Assembly: GCA_002692965.1 (NCBI GenBank) | Contig: NZNC01000005.1 | Location: 124,001-188,000 of the forward strand | From: Haliea sp. | Lineage (GTDB): Bacteria > Pseudomonadota > Gammaproteobacteria > Pseudomonadales > Halieaceae | Direction of reading: 5' to 3' | Length of the DNA: 64,000 nucleotides | Shown: positions 1 to 10,419 of the stretch, in pieces | How the letters are laid out: every line of letters starts with the position of its first letter | How positions within the stretch are numbered: position 1 is the stretch's first letter | Position numbers and translations under genes: made by a program | The notes under the pieces: generated by a model | What the model saw: only the letters and a program-made list of their open reading frames with translations | Databases searched by the model: none | Told to the model about the DNA's origin: nothing

Positions 1-461
1 GCCTCGTCGTCCAGCACATAGTTTTCGTCGATGCTGAAATCCATGGCCGCGACCTGGGCGGGAAGTGCGTCCAGAACCGACTGAAGGCGCGCCTCGAGCC
101 GCTCCTGGAAACGGTTGAAGATGGTGAAGCCCGCATCCAGCTGCCCGGCATGCAGGTCATCGTCCATGGCCAGGCGGTACTCCTCGAAACTCTCCAGGTC
201 GCCCCGGATGAAGAACATCTTGCCGGGGTCCAGTGCGTCGATGTAGTTGTCCAGGTGCCGGGACGACAGTTCGTCGTCGTAGATCAGCTGTGCGTAGTGG
301 CGCTCCTCCAGCTGCTCGATCATTTCGACAATGGTCTGCCGCTGGCTTTCGGTGTGTTCAATGGCCGCCTGCAGCAGGCTCGCGGGGAGCAGGAGAGCCA
401 GGGACAGCAGGAGCGCACAGGGGCGCACGGACGCGCGAATGACGCGAGCGAATTGGGTCAT
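1..461 (-). CDS. prc: Tail-specific (C-terminal processing) protease, N-terminal part
   Basis: Only the first 153 codons are in the window; the gene runs off the left edge. The start is the ATG at 459-461, followed by a signal peptide (basic MTQFARVIRASVR, then a Leu/Ala-rich core ending near LLQA). The mature part matches the N-terminal helical domain of Prc/Tsp, with the landmarks LDPGKMFF, FEEYR and IFNRFQERLEARL. The PDZ and Ser-Lys protease parts lie outside. Prc is a periplasmic protease that trims or degrades envelope proteins, including peptidoglycan enzymes. It is transcribed divergently from the antiporter gene at 724. Family assignment rests on these N-terminal motifs only. Confidence 0.82.
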   Translation of the reverse strand, partial: MTQFARVIRASVRPCALLLSLALLLPASLLQAAIEHTESQRQTIVEMIEQLEERHYAQLIYDDELSSRHLDNYIDALDPGKMFFIRGDLESFEEYRLAMDDDLHAGQLDAGFTIFNRFQERLEARLQSVLDALPAQVAAMDFSIDENYVLDDE

Positions 462-723
462 GTTATGGTCTACCTCCGCACCAGGATCGGCTAGTGTAGC
501 GCCGTCCGTGGTCAGTTCAAACCGGGCCTGTTCCTGGCCCGGATCGGGTGTTCGGCGAGGGGGCGCCATCCTGCGGCGATGCCCCCCGGTCTGTGTCTCT
601 CTGACCCCCTCGCTGGCGCCGGGTTCCTTTGTCGCAAACGGTGAAAATCCGGCGCGCCGGAACGGAGTGCCGCGACGTCGTGGTATAAAGGGCGCAAATT
701 GCAGAGAGAGCAGCAGTCTGTCC

Positions 724-2445
724 ATGGGAACGGTAGAGCTTACCAGCACAATGATTTTCGGCGGCGCGGCCCTGGCCCTGCTGTGCGTGGTGGCGAGTGT
801 ATTTTCCAACCGGGTGGGCGCGCCACTGCTGCTGGTTTTTCTCCTGCTCGGCATGCTGGCGGGCGAGGAGGGGCTGGGGGGCATCCGCTTTGACGACATC
901 CAGCAGGCCTATCTCTTCGGCAGCCTGGCCCTGGCACTGATTATCTTCGACGGTGGCCTCGGGGCCCGCCGGGACACCTTCCGGGTCGCCCTGGGGCCGG
1001 CGCTCTCCCTGGCGACGCTGGGGGTGCTGGTCACCGCGGGGGTGACCGGGCTGGCAGCCTGGTGGATTCTGGAGCTGTCACTCCTGGAAGCCATGCTGAT
1101 TGGCGCCATTGTCGGCTCCACCGATGCCGCGGCGGTCTTCGGCCTGCTGCGCGCGGCGGGGCTGCAGCTCAAGGAGCGCACCGGGGCCACCCTGGAAATC
1201 GAATCCGGCAGCAACGACCCGATGGCGATCTTCCTGACCATTGCCCTGGTGGAGCTGCTGGCCAGCGGCGCCGATGCGCCGGGCTGGTCGGTGGTGGGCG
1301 AATTCCTGCGCCAGATGGGGCTGGGGCTGGCAGTTGGCTTTGCCGGCGGCTACCTGCTCACGCTGTTGCTGCGACGGCTGCCCCTGTCCGGCTCCCTCTA
1401 CCCGCTGCTGGCGCTCGCCGGTGGGCTCAGTGTTTTTGGGCTGACCAACCTCTGGGGTGGCAGCGGCTTCCTGGCGATCTACCTGGTGGGCTACCTGGTG
1501 GGCAATGCCTCGCTGCCGAACGCCCGCGATATCCGGCGATTTCACGATGGCATTGCCTGGCTGGCACAGATCGGCATGTTCCTGATGCTGGGGCTGCTGG
1601 TCACCCCCAGCCACCTGGTTCCCCTGGCGCTGCCCGCGCTGGCAATTGCCCTGGTGCTGATCCTGGTGGCGCGGCCCCTGGCGGTCTGGCTCTCCCTGCT
1701 GCCGTTTCACTTTCCCTGGCGCGAGCAGCTGTTCATCAGCTGGTGCGGCCTGCGCGGTGCCGTACCGATCATCCTGGCCCTGTTTCCCTCCCTCGCCGGG
1801 CTGGAGCTGACCCGCACCTACTTCGAGCTGGCCTTCTTCATGGTGCTGATTTCCCTGGTGGTGCAGGGCTGGACCATTGCCCCCATGGCCCGCTGGCTGG
1901 GCGTCGAGGTGCCTTCCAGCCAGGTGGATCCGGAACACCTCGCCCTGCGCCTGCCGGATGAGCAGGACAAGGAGCTGATGCTCTATACCGCGGTCGACGG
2001 CAGCAAGGCCGTGGGCATGCCGGCGCGGCGCCTGCCGCTGGCCGGGGGCGAGCAGCTGGTGGGCCTGGTGCGCCAGGGGGTGCTGGTATCCGATTGGCGC
2101 GAGGAAAAGCTGGTGCCGGGTGACCAGATCCTGGTGCTGGCGGCCGCCGAGACCCCGCCCGCGCTGGCCCGGGTCTTTGCTCCCGCAACCGGGGATGGGC
2201 AGCGCCAGGTGTCCAGCTTCTACGGCGACTTCGTGATCAAGCCCGATGCGCGCCTGATTGACCTGGGTACCATGTACGGTTTTGATGTTCCCGGCGAACT
2301 GCGGGAGCAGACCGTGGGCACTTTTATCAACCGCCAGTTCCACCACAAGCCCGTGGTCGGGGACCGCGTCAGCCTGGGCAAGGTGGAGTTCGTGGTGCGC
2401 AAGCTGGAGGCTGACCGGATCGCCAGTGTGGGCCTGAAGTTCTAG
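724..2445 (+). CDS. nhaP2: K+/H+ antiporter, CvrA/NhaP2 type (CPA1 family)
   Basis: A 573-residue inner-membrane protein close to the usual 570-580 residues of the family. Residues about 1-390 hold a dozen hydrophobic segments, with the CPA1 features IIFDGGL and GSTDAAAVFGLL (acidic residues in the transport path). After the membrane part comes a TrkA_C/RCK-C domain (about 405-470, ending DQILVLAA) and a CorC/HlyC-like C-terminal domain (about 490-573). Such proteins exchange K+ or Na+ for H+ to control cytoplasmic ion levels. The ATG at 724 is chosen because the preceding in-frame sequence is basic, low-complexity and lacks any membrane segment. The gene is divergent from prc and convergent with the hydratase gene. 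Confidence 0.85.
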   Translation: MGTVELTSTMIFGGAALALLCVVASVFSNRVGAPLLLVFLLLGMLAGEEGLGGIRFDDIQQAYLFGSLALALIIFDGGLGARRDTFRVALGPALSLATLGVLVTAGVTGLAAWWILELSLLEAMLIGAIVGSTDAAAVFGLLRAAGLQLKERTGATLEIESGSNDPMAIFLTIALVELLASGADAPGWSVVGEFLRQMGLGLAVGFAGGYLLTLLLRRLPLSGSLYPLLALAGGLSVFGLTNLWGGSGFLAIYLVGYLVGNASLPNARDIRRFHDGIAWLAQIGMFLMLGLLVTPSHLVPLALPALAIALVLILVARPLAVWLSLLPFHFPWREQLFISWCGLRGAVPIILALFPSLAGLELTRTYFELAFFMVLISLVVQGWTIAPMARWLGVEVPSSQVDPEHLALRLPDEQDKELMLYTAVDGSKAVGMPARRLPLAGGEQLVGLVRQGVLVSDWREEKLVPGDQILVLAAAETPPALARVFAPATGDGQRQVSSFYGDFVIKPDARLIDLGTMYGFDVPGELREQTVGTFINRQFHHKPVVGDRVSLGKVEFVVRKLEADRIASVGLKF

Positions 2446-2506
2446 GCCGACTGGCCGGGCAGGCCCGCCTGCTGCGGGGCAATTGCCCGGTCCCTGCCGG
2501 GTGGCC

Positions 2507-3274
2507 TCAGCGGCCTTTCCAGACCGGCTTGCGCTTCTCGGCGAATGCCTTGGCGCCCTCGATGGCGTCCTCACTGGTGAAGATGGGCTGCATCAGGGCC
2601 TGCTGTTTCTGCCACATCTCGTCCTGCTTCCAGTCGGGGGAGCTGACCAGGATTTCCTTGGTCACGCGGACTGCCAGCGGGCCATTGGCGGAAATACGCG
2701 CCGCCAGTTCCCGTGCGGCTTCCAGCGCCTTGCCGGCTTCCACCACACGGTTGATCAGGCCCATGTCGTAGGCGCGCGAGGCATCGATGAAATCGCCGGT
2801 CAGCGCCAGTTCCATGGCCAGCCGCGGGGGAATCTGGCGCGGCAGGCGCAGCAGGCCGCCGGCGCCCGCGGCCAGGCCGCGCTTGACTTCCGGAATGCCG
2901 AACTTCGCATTGTCCGCCGAGACAATCAGGTCGCAGGCCAGGGCGAGCTCCAGGCCACCGGCCAGGGCGAAACCCTCCACGGCCGCGATCAGGGGCTTGC
3001 GCGGGGGGCGCTCGGCCACACCGGCAAAACCGCGGCCCTCGACCATGGGCAGTTCACCACTGACGAAGGCCTTGAGATCCATGCCCGCGCAGAAGGTCCC
3101 GCCGGCGCCGGTGAGGATGGCCACCTGGATGCTGTCGTTACTGTCCAGCTCGTCCATGGCGGCGGCAATGCCTTCGGCCAGGGCGCGATTGGCGGCATTC
3201 TTTGCCTCGGGGCGGTTGAGGGTAATGGTCATCACGCCATCGGCGACATCGACGAGTACGGGCTGGTCCGACAT
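2507..3274 (-). CDS. Enoyl-CoA hydratase/isomerase (crotonase family)
   Basis: A 255-residue crotonase-fold enzyme acting on acyl-CoA esters, most likely hydrating trans-2-enoyl-CoA. The oxyanion-hole segment GGTFCAGMDL is present. Both catalytic glutamates expected for a hydratase are in place, in GGLELALACD and IPEVKRGLAAGAGG. The start (MSDQPVLVDVADG) is fixed by an AGGAG ribosome site about 8 bases upstream; a further upstream in-frame ATG lacks one. The gene lies directly downstream of acnB on the same strand but is separated from it by a strong terminator, so it is probably transcribed separately. The exact substrate cannot be told from sequence. Confidence 0.85.
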   Translation of the reverse strand: MSDQPVLVDVADGVMTITLNRPEAKNAANRALAEGIAAAMDELDSNDSIQVAILTGAGGTFCAGMDLKAFVSGELPMVEGRGFAGVAERPPRKPLIAAVEGFALAGGLELALACDLIVSADNAKFGIPEVKRGLAAGAGGLLRLPRQIPPRLAMELALTGDFIDASRAYDMGLINRVVEAGKALEAARELAARISANGPLAVRVTKEILVSSPDWKQDEMWQKQQALMQPIFTSEDAIEGAKAFAEKRKPVWKGR

Positions 3275-3307
3275 GCTTGTTCTCCTTGTGGTGTAATTTT
3301 CCATCAT

Positions 3308-3337
3308 AAAAAAAAGGGCGGCTCCGTGGAACCGCCC
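3308..3337 (-). terminator. Rho-independent terminator of acnB
   Basis: Read on the minus strand, a 10-bp GGGCGGTTCC/GGAGCCGCCC stem (one G-T pair, very tight loop) is followed directly by eight T residues. It sits 37 bases after the acnB stop and before the hydratase gene start. Confidence 0.88.
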
Positions 3338-3373
3338 TCTGTTGGCTGCCGTCCGGCAATCAGCCTGTCACGT

Positions 3374-5989
3374 TTACGCCGTGACTTCGCTGATCTCCAG
3401 GGCCGCGATGCGCTTGCCGTCCTCGGCGCTCTTCTGGAACTCCACGATCTGGTCGAAGTTCATGTAGCGGTAGATCTCCGCCGACATGGAGTCGAGCTTG
3501 TTGGCGTACTCCAGGTATTCCGCCGGTGTCGGCAGTTTACCGAGGATCGCGCCGACTGCCGCCAGTTCCGCCGAGGTCAGATAGACATTGGCGCCGTCCC
3601 CGAGGCGGTTGGGGAAGTTGCGGGTGGAGGTGGAGAGCACCGTGCTGTTGGGCGCCACCCGGGCCTGGTTGCCCATGCACAGGGAGCAGCCGGGCATCTC
3701 GGTGCGCGCGCCGGCGCGGCCAAAGATGTTGTAGTAGCCCTCTTCCATCAGCAGGTGCTCGTCCATGCGCGTGGGCGGCGACACCCACAGCCGGGTGGCC
3801 AGGCCGCCCTTGAACTGCTCCAGCAATTTGCCGGCGGCGCGGAAGTGGCCGATGTTGGTCATGCAGCTGCCGATGAAGACTTCGTCCACCTTGTCGCCGG
3901 CGACTTCGGAGAGCAGGCGCGCGTCGTCGGGATCGTTGGGGGCACAGACCACCGGCTCGGCCAGCTGGTCGAGGTCGATCTCGATCACCGCCGCGTACTC
4001 GGCGTCGGCATCGGCCTTCATCAGGCTGGGGTTTTCCAGCCACTCTTCCATTTTGCGGGCGCGACGCTCGAGGGTGCGGGCGTCGCCGTAGCCCTCGGCA
4101 ATCATGGCGCGCAGAAGGACCACATTGGAGCGCAGGTACTCGGCGATGGTGTCCTCATCCAGGGCAATGGTGCAGCCCGCGGCGGAGCGCTCGGCGGAGG
4201 CGTCGGACAGCTCGAAGGCCTGCTCCACGGTCAGGCCGGACAGACCTTCGATTTCCAGGATGCGGCCTGAGAAGATGTTCTTCTTGCCCTTCTTCTCCAC
4301 CGTCAGCAGCCCCTGCTGGATGGCGTAGTAGGGGATGGCGTGCACCAGGTCGCGCAGGGTGATGCCCGGGCGGCGTTCGCCCTTGAAGCGCACCAGTACC
4401 GATTCCGGCATGTCCAGGGGCATCACGCCGGTGGCGGCGGCGAAGGCCACCAGGCCAGAGCCCGCCGGGAAGGAGATGCCCATGGGGAAGCGGGTGTGGC
4501 TGTCGCCGCCGGTGCCCACGGTGTCGGGCAGCAGCATGCGGTTGAGCCAGCTGTGAATGATGCCGTCACCCGGGCGCAGGGAGACACCGCCCCGGGTCAT
4601 GATGAAGTCGGGCAGGGTGTGCTGGGTGTCGATGTCCACCGGCTTGGGGTAGGCGGCGGTGTGACAGAAGGACTGCATCACCAGGTCGGCGGAGAAGCCG
4701 AGGCAGGCCAGGTCCTTCAGCTCGTCCCGGGTCATCGGGCCGGTGGTGTCCTGGGAGCCGACCGTGGTCATGCGCGGCTCGCAGTAGGTGCCGGGGCGAA
4801 TGCCCTCCATGCCGCAGGCCTTGCCGACCATCTTCTGCGCCAAGGTAAAGCCCTTGCCGCTGTCGGTGGGCTGCTCCGGGGTGCGGAACAGGTCGCTGAC
4901 CGGCAGGCCCAAGGCCTCGCGGGCACGCGCGGTCAGGCCGCGGCCGATGATCAGGTTGATGCGGCCGCCGGCGCGGACTTCGTCCAGCAGCACCTGGGAC
5001 TTGAGGGCGAACTCGGACAGGGTCTCCCCGGACTCGCTGAGGATCTTGCCGTCGTAGGGGCGAATTTCAATCACGTCGCCCATGTTCAGCTGGTCGACAT
5101 CCGCCTCGAAGACCAGGGCGCCGGCATCCTCCATGGTGTTGTAGAAGATCGGGGCCACCTTGCCGCCGATGCAGATGCCACCGCTTTTCTTGTTCGGCGT
5201 GCCGGGCATGTCCTCGCCGAAGAACCAGAGCACCGAGTTGGTGGCGGACTTGCGCGAGGAGCCGGTGCCGACCACGTCGCCGACGAAAGCGACCGGCAGG
5301 CCCTTGGCCTGGATCTCGGCAATCTGCTGCATCGGGCCGGTGACGCCGTGCTCTTCGGGGGTCAGACCGTCGCGGGTCATCTTGTACATGGCCAGGGCGT
5401 GCAGGGGGATGTCCGGGCGCGACCAGGCGTCGGGGGCGGGGGAGAGGTCGTCGGTGTTGGTTTCGCCGGTGACCTTGAATACCGCCACCTTGATCGATTC
5501 GGCCACTTGCGGGCGGCGGGTAAACCACTCGCCCTCGGCCCAGGACTCCAGCACCGCTTTGGCGTTGGCGTTGCCGGCCTTGGCCAGCTCGTCGACGTCA
5601 TGGAAGGCATCGAAGACCAGCAGGGTGTGCTTGAGCTCCTCGGCGGCCAATTCACCCAGTTTGTCATCCTTGAGCAGGCCGACCAGGGTCTCGATGTTGT
5701 AGCCGCCGTGCATGTTGCCGAGCAGGCGAACCGCGGCCTCGGCGTCGATCAGGGGGCTCTCGGCTTCGCCCTTGGCGATCGCGGACAGGAAGCCGGCCTT
5801 GACATAGGCCGCTTCATCCACGCCCGGGGGGACGCGTTCGCTGATCAGTTCCAGCAGGAAAGCTTCTTCCCCCGCCGGGGGAGCCTTCAACAGTTCCACC
5901 AGGTCCGCGACCTGTTCCGCGGAGAGGGGCTTGGGCGGAATATTGAGGGCGGCCCGTTCGGCCACGTGTTCACGATAGGCTTCTAACAC
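3374..5989 (-). CDS. acnB: Bifunctional aconitate hydratase 2/2-methylisocitrate dehydratase
   Basis: An 871-residue AcnB (E. coli AcnB has 865). It interconverts citrate and isocitrate in the TCA cycle and can serve 2-methylisocitrate formation. The order is the AcnB one: HEAT-like N-terminal domain, the swivel domain early in the chain, then the three catalytic domains. The [4Fe-4S] ligands are visible: one Cys in [12 protein letters not shown] and two in [10 protein letters not shown]. The start is a GTG at 5987-5989, giving the N-terminus [14 protein letters not shown], preceded by AGGAG at good spacing. In-frame sequence upstream of it does not resemble AcnB. Confidence 0.96.
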   Translation of the reverse strand: MLEAYREHVAERAALNIPPKPLSAEQVADLVELLKAPPAGEEAFLLELISERVPPGVDEAAYVKAGFLSAIAKGEAESPLIDAEAAVRLLGNMHGGYNIETLVGLLKDDKLGELAAEELKHTLLVFDAFHDVDELAKAGNANAKAVLESWAEGEWFTRRPQVAESIKVAVFKVTGETNTDDLSPAPDAWSRPDIPLHALAMYKMTRDGLTPEEHGVTGPMQQIAEIQAKGLPVAFVGDVVGTGSSRKSATNSVLWFFGEDMPGTPNKKSGGICIGGKVAPIFYNTMEDAGALVFEADVDQLNMGDVIEIRPYDGKILSESGETLSEFALKSQVLLDEVRAGGRINLIIGRGLTARAREALGLPVSDLFRTPEQPTDSGKGFTLAQKMVGKACGMEGIRPGTYCEPRMTTVGSQDTTGPMTRDELKDLACLGFSADLVMQSFCHTAAYPKPVDIDTQHTLPDFIMTRGGVSLRPGDGIIHSWLNRMLLPDTVGTGGDSHTRFPMGISFPAGSGLVAFAAATGVMPLDMPESVLVRFKGERRPGITLRDLVHAIPYYAIQQGLLTVEKKGKKNIFSGRILEIEGLSGLTVEQAFELSDASAERSAAGCTIALDEDTIAEYLRSNVVLLRAMIAEGYGDARTLERRARKMEEWLENPSLMKADADAEYAAVIEIDLDQLAEPVVCAPNDPDDARLLSEVAGDKVDEVFIGSCMTNIGHFRAAGKLLEQFKGGLATRLWVSPPTRMDEHLLMEEGYYNIFGRAGARTEMPGCSLCMGNQARVAPNSTVLSTSTRNFPNRLGDGANVYLTSAELAAVGAILGKLPTPAEYLEYANKLDSMSAEIYRYMNFDQIVEFQKSAEDGKRIAALEISEVTA

Positions 5990-6184
5990 AATCGAGCTCC
6001 TGTGCAGGGGAATCCATGGGGTGCGTCGGTGGCGCGAAGCCCGCACCGGCGCGGGAAAATCGGGGCGGGAGTATAGCCCAGCGCCGGGGCAAGATAAATG
6101 AACCGCGACCGGATACCGTGCATTCATCGGGTGGATCTTTTACACTGCGCCGCCGAGAGTTGCCGCGCGCCCGGTCTGTTTCGC

Positions 6185-6655
6185 ATGTCGCTGTCGATCG
6201 TCAAAACCCCCTGCATTGGCGTCTGTTCCACCGGAATTGGCGACGCCGTATGCCGTGGCTGCAAACGTTTCGCCCACGAGGTGATTCACTGGAACAGTTA
6301 CTCCCCGGAGCAGAAGCGGGCCATCGACGGGCGCCTCGCGGGTTTTTTGTCCCAGTGCGTCAGCAACAAGCTGCGGGTGGTGGACAAACCCCTCTTGCAG
6401 TGGCAGCTGCAGGTCCAGCAACTGCGCTACAACCCCACGCACGACGAGTACTGCTGGGTATTCAGCCTGCTCAAGGCGGGGGCCGGGCAGATCCGCCGCC
6501 CGGCAGATTTTGGTTTTGAACTGGAGGCGGAGTACCGCGGCATGCCACTGACTGACTTGCGGGAGCTGATTGACCGGGAGTTCTATACCCTGTCCGAGGC
6601 CCACTACGACCGCTACATGCGCACCCCCGACCTGTTTGCGGAGGAGGGGGCGTGA
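6185..6655 (+). CDS. DUF1289 family protein with Cys-rich N-terminus
   Basis: A 156-residue protein. The N-terminal 60 residues carry the DUF1289 signature KTPCIGVCSTGIGDAVCRGC, four cysteines that could bind a metal or Fe-S cluster. The C-terminal hundred residues (WQLQVQQLRYNP onward) form a conserved extension of unknown role. The ATG at 6185 gives an N-terminus that begins just before the motif. Its last codon overlaps the GTG start of miaE by four bases, so the two are translationally coupled. Function is unknown; coupling with a tRNA hydroxylase hints at RNA modification or iron supply, but that is inference. Confidence 0.72.
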   Translation: MSLSIVKTPCIGVCSTGIGDAVCRGCKRFAHEVIHWNSYSPEQKRAIDGRLAGFLSQCVSNKLRVVDKPLLQWQLQVQQLRYNPTHDEYCWVFSLLKAGAGQIRRPADFGFELEAEYRGMPLTDLRELIDREFYTLSEAHYDRYMRTPDLFAEEGA

Positions 6656-7299
6656 GCGCCGCGGTCGACCTGCAGCCGGTGCGCGACTTTCTCGGCTGCG
6701 CGACACCCCCGGCCTGGGTCGACTGGGCCCTGCAGAACCCCGATATCCTGCTGGTGGACCACGCCAACTGCGAGAAAAAGGCCGCCGCCACCGCGCTGAA
6801 TCTCATGTACCGCTACGTCGATCAGCCGCGGCTGCTGCACAAGCTCTCGCGCCTGGCGCGGGAGGAGTTGCGTCACTTCGAGCAGGTGCTCAGCCTGATG
6901 CAGCGGCGCGGCGTGGACTACCCGCAGCTGTCGGCGGCCCGCTACGCCGGGGAGCTGCGCGCCGAGGTGCGCAGTCGCGAGCCGGAGAGGCTGCTGGATA
7001 CCCTGTTGGTGGGGGCCCTGATCGAGGCGCGTTCCTGCGAGCGCTTTGCCGCCCTGGTGCCGGTGGTGGATGAGGAGCTGGGCGGCTTTTACCAGTCGCT
7101 GCTGAAATCCGAGGCCCGGCACTTCCAGGACTACCTGGGCTTGGCGTCGGGGCTGGCGCCCGAGCCGGAGCTGGCGGCGCGGCTACAGACCCTGCGCGAG
7201 CGGGAGGCGGCGCTGGTGCAGCGCGAGGATCGCGAGTTTCGTTTTCACAGTGGCGTGCCGGCGCGTCCACAGGCGGGGCGCGCGGCCGCCGCGACCTGA
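6652..7299 (+). CDS. miaE: tRNA-(ms2io6A)-hydroxylase
   Basis: A 215-residue non-haem di-iron monooxygenase that hydroxylates the isopentenyl group of ms2i6A at tRNA position 37, using O2. The four-helix ferritin-like ligands are visible: the Glu in NCEKKAAATAL, the EExxH of REELRHFEQV, the Glu in EARSCERF and the ExxxH of KSEARHFQDYL. The GTG start overlaps the upstream stop (GTGA). The gene product needs oxygen, consistent with an aerobe. Confidence 0.92.
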   Translation: MSAAVDLQPVRDFLGCATPPAWVDWALQNPDILLVDHANCEKKAAATALNLMYRYVDQPRLLHKLSRLAREELRHFEQVLSLMQRRGVDYPQLSAARYAGELRAEVRSREPERLLDTLLVGALIEARSCERFAALVPVVDEELGGFYQSLLKSEARHFQDYLGLASGLAPEPELAARLQTLREREAALVQREDREFRFHSGVPARPQAGRAAAAT

Positions 7300-7377
7300 T
7301 CTCAGTGTGCCCTCACGCCAGAGGGCCAGGCGTTTGCTTCAGAGATCGAGAATTTACCCGAAGATATATCTTTAACC

Positions 7378-8094
7378 CTATGAATTTATAGGGAAATCAA
7401 TCAATCTTAGCTGCCCCGGTCGCGCTTCGATACACCAGCCCCGTTCCTCCCAGTCACCGAGGACCCAGCGGGTTCCAGCGGCGTGCTCGTGGCGGGCGGG
7501 GCGGTGGGTGTGGCCGTGGATCAGCTGGCGCACTTCGCGGTCCAGCATGGACCGTTCCACCTCGTCGGGCGTCACGTCCATGATGTCCTCGGCCTTGTTG
7601 CTGTTGGCCTCGCGGCTCAGGGCGCGCAGCTCCCGGGCCAGCTGCCGCCGGTCTTCCAGCGGGCGCGCCAGGAGCTCCCGCTGCCAGGCGGCCGAGCGGG
7701 TGGTCTGGCGGAACTTCTGGTATTCCACGTCCCCGGTGCACAGGCTGTCCCCGTGCATCAACAGCGTGGGCTCGCCGTAGAGATTGACCACGCTGGGATC
7801 CTGCAGCAGGCGGGCCCCCACCCGGCGGCAGAATTCGCGGCCGAGCAGGAAATCGCGGTTGCCCTGCATCAGGTAGAGGCTGGGTCCCGCCGCGGTAAAG
7901 CGCCGGAACATGTCCGCGACCTCCTGTACCAGGGGGGCATCATCGTCGTCGCCAATCCAGGCGTCAAAGAGGTCCCCCAGGATGTACAGGGCGTCGCAGT
8001 CCCGCCGTTCCAGCAGGAAATGCCCCAGCGCCCGGGTGATGGCCGGGCGCGTGACCTCGAGATGCAGGTCGGAAATGAACCAGGTTACCGGCAC
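7378..8094 (-). CDS. lpxH: UDP-2,3-diacylglucosamine diphosphatase
   Basis: A 238-residue calcineurin-like phosphoesterase of lipid A synthesis. It hydrolyses UDP-2,3-diacylglucosamine to lipid X plus UMP at the inner membrane. The metal ligands of the family are all there: ISDLHL, GDLFDAWIGDD, GNRDFLLG, LMHGDSLC and HGHTHRP. The start is GTG at 8092-8094, 15 bases after the ppiB stop, so the pair is an operon, as in many gammaproteobacteria. Confidence 0.95.
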   Translation of the reverse strand: MPVTWFISDLHLEVTRPAITRALGHFLLERRDCDALYILGDLFDAWIGDDDDAPLVQEVADMFRRFTAAGPSLYLMQGNRDFLLGREFCRRVGARLLQDPSVVNLYGEPTLLMHGDSLCTGDVEYQKFRQTTRSAAWQRELLARPLEDRRQLARELRALSREANSNKAEDIMDVTPDEVERSMLDREVRQLIHGHTHRPARHEHAAGTRWVLGDWEERGWCIEARPGQLRLIDFPINS

Positions 8095-8109
8095 GCGGGG
8101 AGCGGGGCC

Positions 8110-8607
8110 TCAGCCCTCGACGATCTCGACGGACTCGATGATCACCGGGTCCACCGGCACATCCTGGTGGCCGTTGCGGCTGGTGGTGGGCAGGGCGCGG
8201 ATCTTGTTCAGCACGTCCTCGCCCGCAGTGACCTTGCCGAATACCGCGTAGCCCCAGCCCTGCATGGTTTTGCCGCTGTGGTTGAGGAAGTCGTTGTCCT
8301 TCACGTTGATGAAGAACTGGGCGGTGGCGGAGTGCGGGTCCATGGTGCGAGCCATGGCGATGGTGCCGAAGTCGTTCTTCAGGCCGTTGTCGGCCTCATT
8401 CTCGACCGGCTCGCCGGTGGGCTTCTGGCGCATGTCGGTGTCGAAACCGCCGCCCTGGATCATGAAATTGTCGATCACGCGGTGGAAGATGGTGCCGTCG
8501 TAAAAACCCTCGCGCACATAGTTGAGGAAGTTGGCGACGGTCTTCGGGGCCTTCTCGGCGTCGAGGCTCAGGGTGATGTCGCCGAAGGTGGTGCGCATGA
8601 TGACCAT
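8110..8607 (-). CDS. ppiB: Peptidyl-prolyl cis-trans isomerase B (cyclophilin)
   Basis: A 165-residue cyclophilin without a signal peptide, hence cytoplasmic. Active-site landmarks are [30 protein letters not shown] and WGYAVFGKV. The ATG at 8607 gives [13 protein letters not shown], and AGGACA lies upstream. It catalyses proline isomerisation during folding and is the first gene of the ppiB-lpxH pair. Confidence 0.94.
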   Translation of the reverse strand: MVIMRTTFGDITLSLDAEKAPKTVANFLNYVREGFYDGTIFHRVIDNFMIQGGGFDTDMRQKPTGEPVENEADNGLKNDFGTIAMARTMDPHSATAQFFINVKDNDFLNHSGKTMQGWGYAVFGKVTAGEDVLNKIRALPTTSRNGHQDVPVDPVIIESVEIVEG

Positions 8608-8714
8608 GGGTGTGTCCTGTCTGCAGTGCTGGATAATGGGCGGGCAATGATACGGACTTTTGCCGCCGGGTGAAACTTGCTGCACGCGATCCCCAAACCG
8701 GGCCCCGCTGCCGG

Positions 8715-8720
8715 TATAAT
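8715..8720 (+). promoter_or_regulatory. Candidate -10 element for glnS-cysS
   Basis: A perfect TATAAT is followed by a GC-rich discriminator (GCGCGG) 34 bases before glnS. No convincing -35 hexamer is found at 16-18 bases, so the call is tentative. Confidence 0.4.
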
Positions 8721-8753
8721 GCGCGGTTTTACACAGTGGAATCAGCGCCTGAT

Positions 8754-10412
8754 ATGGAAACCCGAGCCGGCAACAATTTCCTGCATGCCATTATCAAAGA
8801 GGACCTGGAGATGGGCAGGGTCAGCGAGGTGGTCACCCGCTTCCCCCCGGAGCCCAATGGCTACCTGCACGTGGGTCACGCCAAATCCATCTGCCTCAAC
8901 TTTGGCCTGGCGGAGACCTTTGGCGGTCGCTGCAACCTGCGCTTCGACGATACCAACCCGGAGAAGGAGAGCCAGGAGTTCATCGATTCCATCCAGGAGG
9001 ATGTGCGCTGGCTGGGCTATGAGTGGGCGGAGGAGGTGCGTTTTGCCTCCCGCTACTTCCAGCAGTTCTACGAGTGGGCGGAGTACCTGGTGGTGCAGGG
9101 CAAGGCCTACGTCTGCGACCTCAATGCGGAGCAGGCGCGGGAGCACCGCGGCACCCTGACCGAGCCGGGGCGCAACAGCCCCTACCGCGAGCGCAGCCCC
9201 GAAGAGAACCTCGACCTGCTGCGGCGGATGAAGGCCGGGGAGTTCCCCGACGGCAGCCGCGTGCTGCGGGCCAAGATCGACATGGCTTCGCCGAACATGA
9301 ACCTGCGCGACCCGATCCTCTACCGCATTCGCACCGCGGTGCATCACCAGACCGGCAGCGAGTGGGTGATCTACCCCACCTACGATTTCGCTCACGGCCA
9401 GGAGGATGCCATCGAGGGGGTGACCCACTCCATCTGCACCCTCGAGTTCGAGGATCACCGCCCGCTTTACGACTGGTTCATTGAGCACCTGCCGGTGCCC
9501 AGCCGCCCGCGCCAGTACGAATTCGGCCGCCTCAACCTCAACTACACTGTGACCAGCAAGCGCAAGCTCAAGCAGCTGGTGGACGAGGGCGTGGTGAGCG
9601 GCTGGGACGACCCGCGCATGCCCACCATTGCCGGCATGCGCCGTCGCGGTTTTACCCCGGCGTCGGTGCGCAAGTTCTGCGAGATGATCGGTGTGACCCG
9701 CAGCGACGGGGTGGTGGATGTGGCCATGCTGGAGCACGCCATCCGCGACGACCTGAACACCAACGCTCCCCGGGCCATGTGCGTGCTCAAGCCCCTGCGC
9801 CTGGTGTTGACTAACCTGCCCGAGGGGCACCGCGAGGATCTGGCGGCAGCCGCTCACCCCAGTCGACCGGAACTCGGGGAGCGCAGCCTGCCCTTTACCC
9901 GCGAGCTGCTGATCGACACCGAGGACTTCCGCGAGGAGGCCAACAAGAAGTACAAGCGCCTAGTGCTGGGCAAACGCGTGCGCCTGCGCAGCGCCTATGT
10001 GGTGGAAGCCGAGTCGGTGGAGAAAGATGAGGCGGGCAACATCCTGGCGGTGCACGCCCGGGTGATTCCCGACACGCTGGGCGAGGACCCCGCCGACGGC
10101 GTCAAGCCCAAGGGGGTGATCCATTGGGTCTCCGCCACGGAAGGGCGGCAGGCGACGGTGCGTCTCTACGATCGCCTGTTCAGCGACCCGGCCCCCGACC
10201 GCGGCGATCGCGACTTCATGGACTGCCTCAATCCCGACTCCTTGCGGGTGGTCGAGGGTGCATGGATCGAGCCCGGTCTCGCCGCAGCGGAGCCGGAGCA
10301 GGGCTTCCAGTTCGAGCGCGAGGGCTATTTCGTTGCCGACCGCTACGACCATTCACCCGAGGCACCGGTGTTCAACCTGACCATCGGCCTGCGCGATACC
10401 TGGGAGGGATAA
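8754..10412 (+). CDS. glnS: Glutaminyl-tRNA synthetase
   Basis: A 552-residue class I synthetase (E. coli GlnS has 554) that charges tRNA-Gln. The HIGH-type motif is [11 protein letters not shown] and the KMSKS-type motif is TVTSKRKL; the C-terminal anticodon-binding beta-barrels follow (residues about 340-550). The ATG at 8754 gives an N-terminus ([17 protein letters not shown]) that aligns with the E. coli one. cysS starts 7 bases after its stop, so the two synthetase genes form an operon, an arrangement also seen in Pseudomonas. Confidence 0.96.
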   Translation: METRAGNNFLHAIIKEDLEMGRVSEVVTRFPPEPNGYLHVGHAKSICLNFGLAETFGGRCNLRFDDTNPEKESQEFIDSIQEDVRWLGYEWAEEVRFASRYFQQFYEWAEYLVVQGKAYVCDLNAEQAREHRGTLTEPGRNSPYRERSPEENLDLLRRMKAGEFPDGSRVLRAKIDMASPNMNLRDPILYRIRTAVHHQTGSEWVIYPTYDFAHGQEDAIEGVTHSICTLEFEDHRPLYDWFIEHLPVPSRPRQYEFGRLNLNYTVTSKRKLKQLVDEGVVSGWDDPRMPTIAGMRRRGFTPASVRKFCEMIGVTRSDGVVDVAMLEHAIRDDLNTNAPRAMCVLKPLRLVLTNLPEGHREDLAAAAHPSRPELGERSLPFTRELLIDTEDFREEANKKYKRLVLGKRVRLRSAYVVEAESVEKDEAGNILAVHARVIPDTLGEDPADGVKPKGVIHWVSATEGRQATVRLYDRLFSDPAPDRGDRDFMDCLNPDSLRVVEGAWIEPGLAAAEPEQGFQFEREGYFVADRYDHSPEAPVFNLTIGLRDTWEG

Positions 10413-10419
10413 CAGTAAC

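Noticed and set aside
1078-2574. 498-codon open frame on the minus strand opposite the antiporter gene
   Set aside because: Gln/His/Gly-rich shadow of a GC-rich gene, with no domain; the + strand codes a clear membrane transporter.
2483-5986. Two long + strand open frames (2483-4270 and 4340-5986) opposite the hydratase and acnB genes
   Set aside because: Translations are Gly/Ala/His/Gln-rich without known motifs; they mirror codon bias of the well-supported minus-strand genes.
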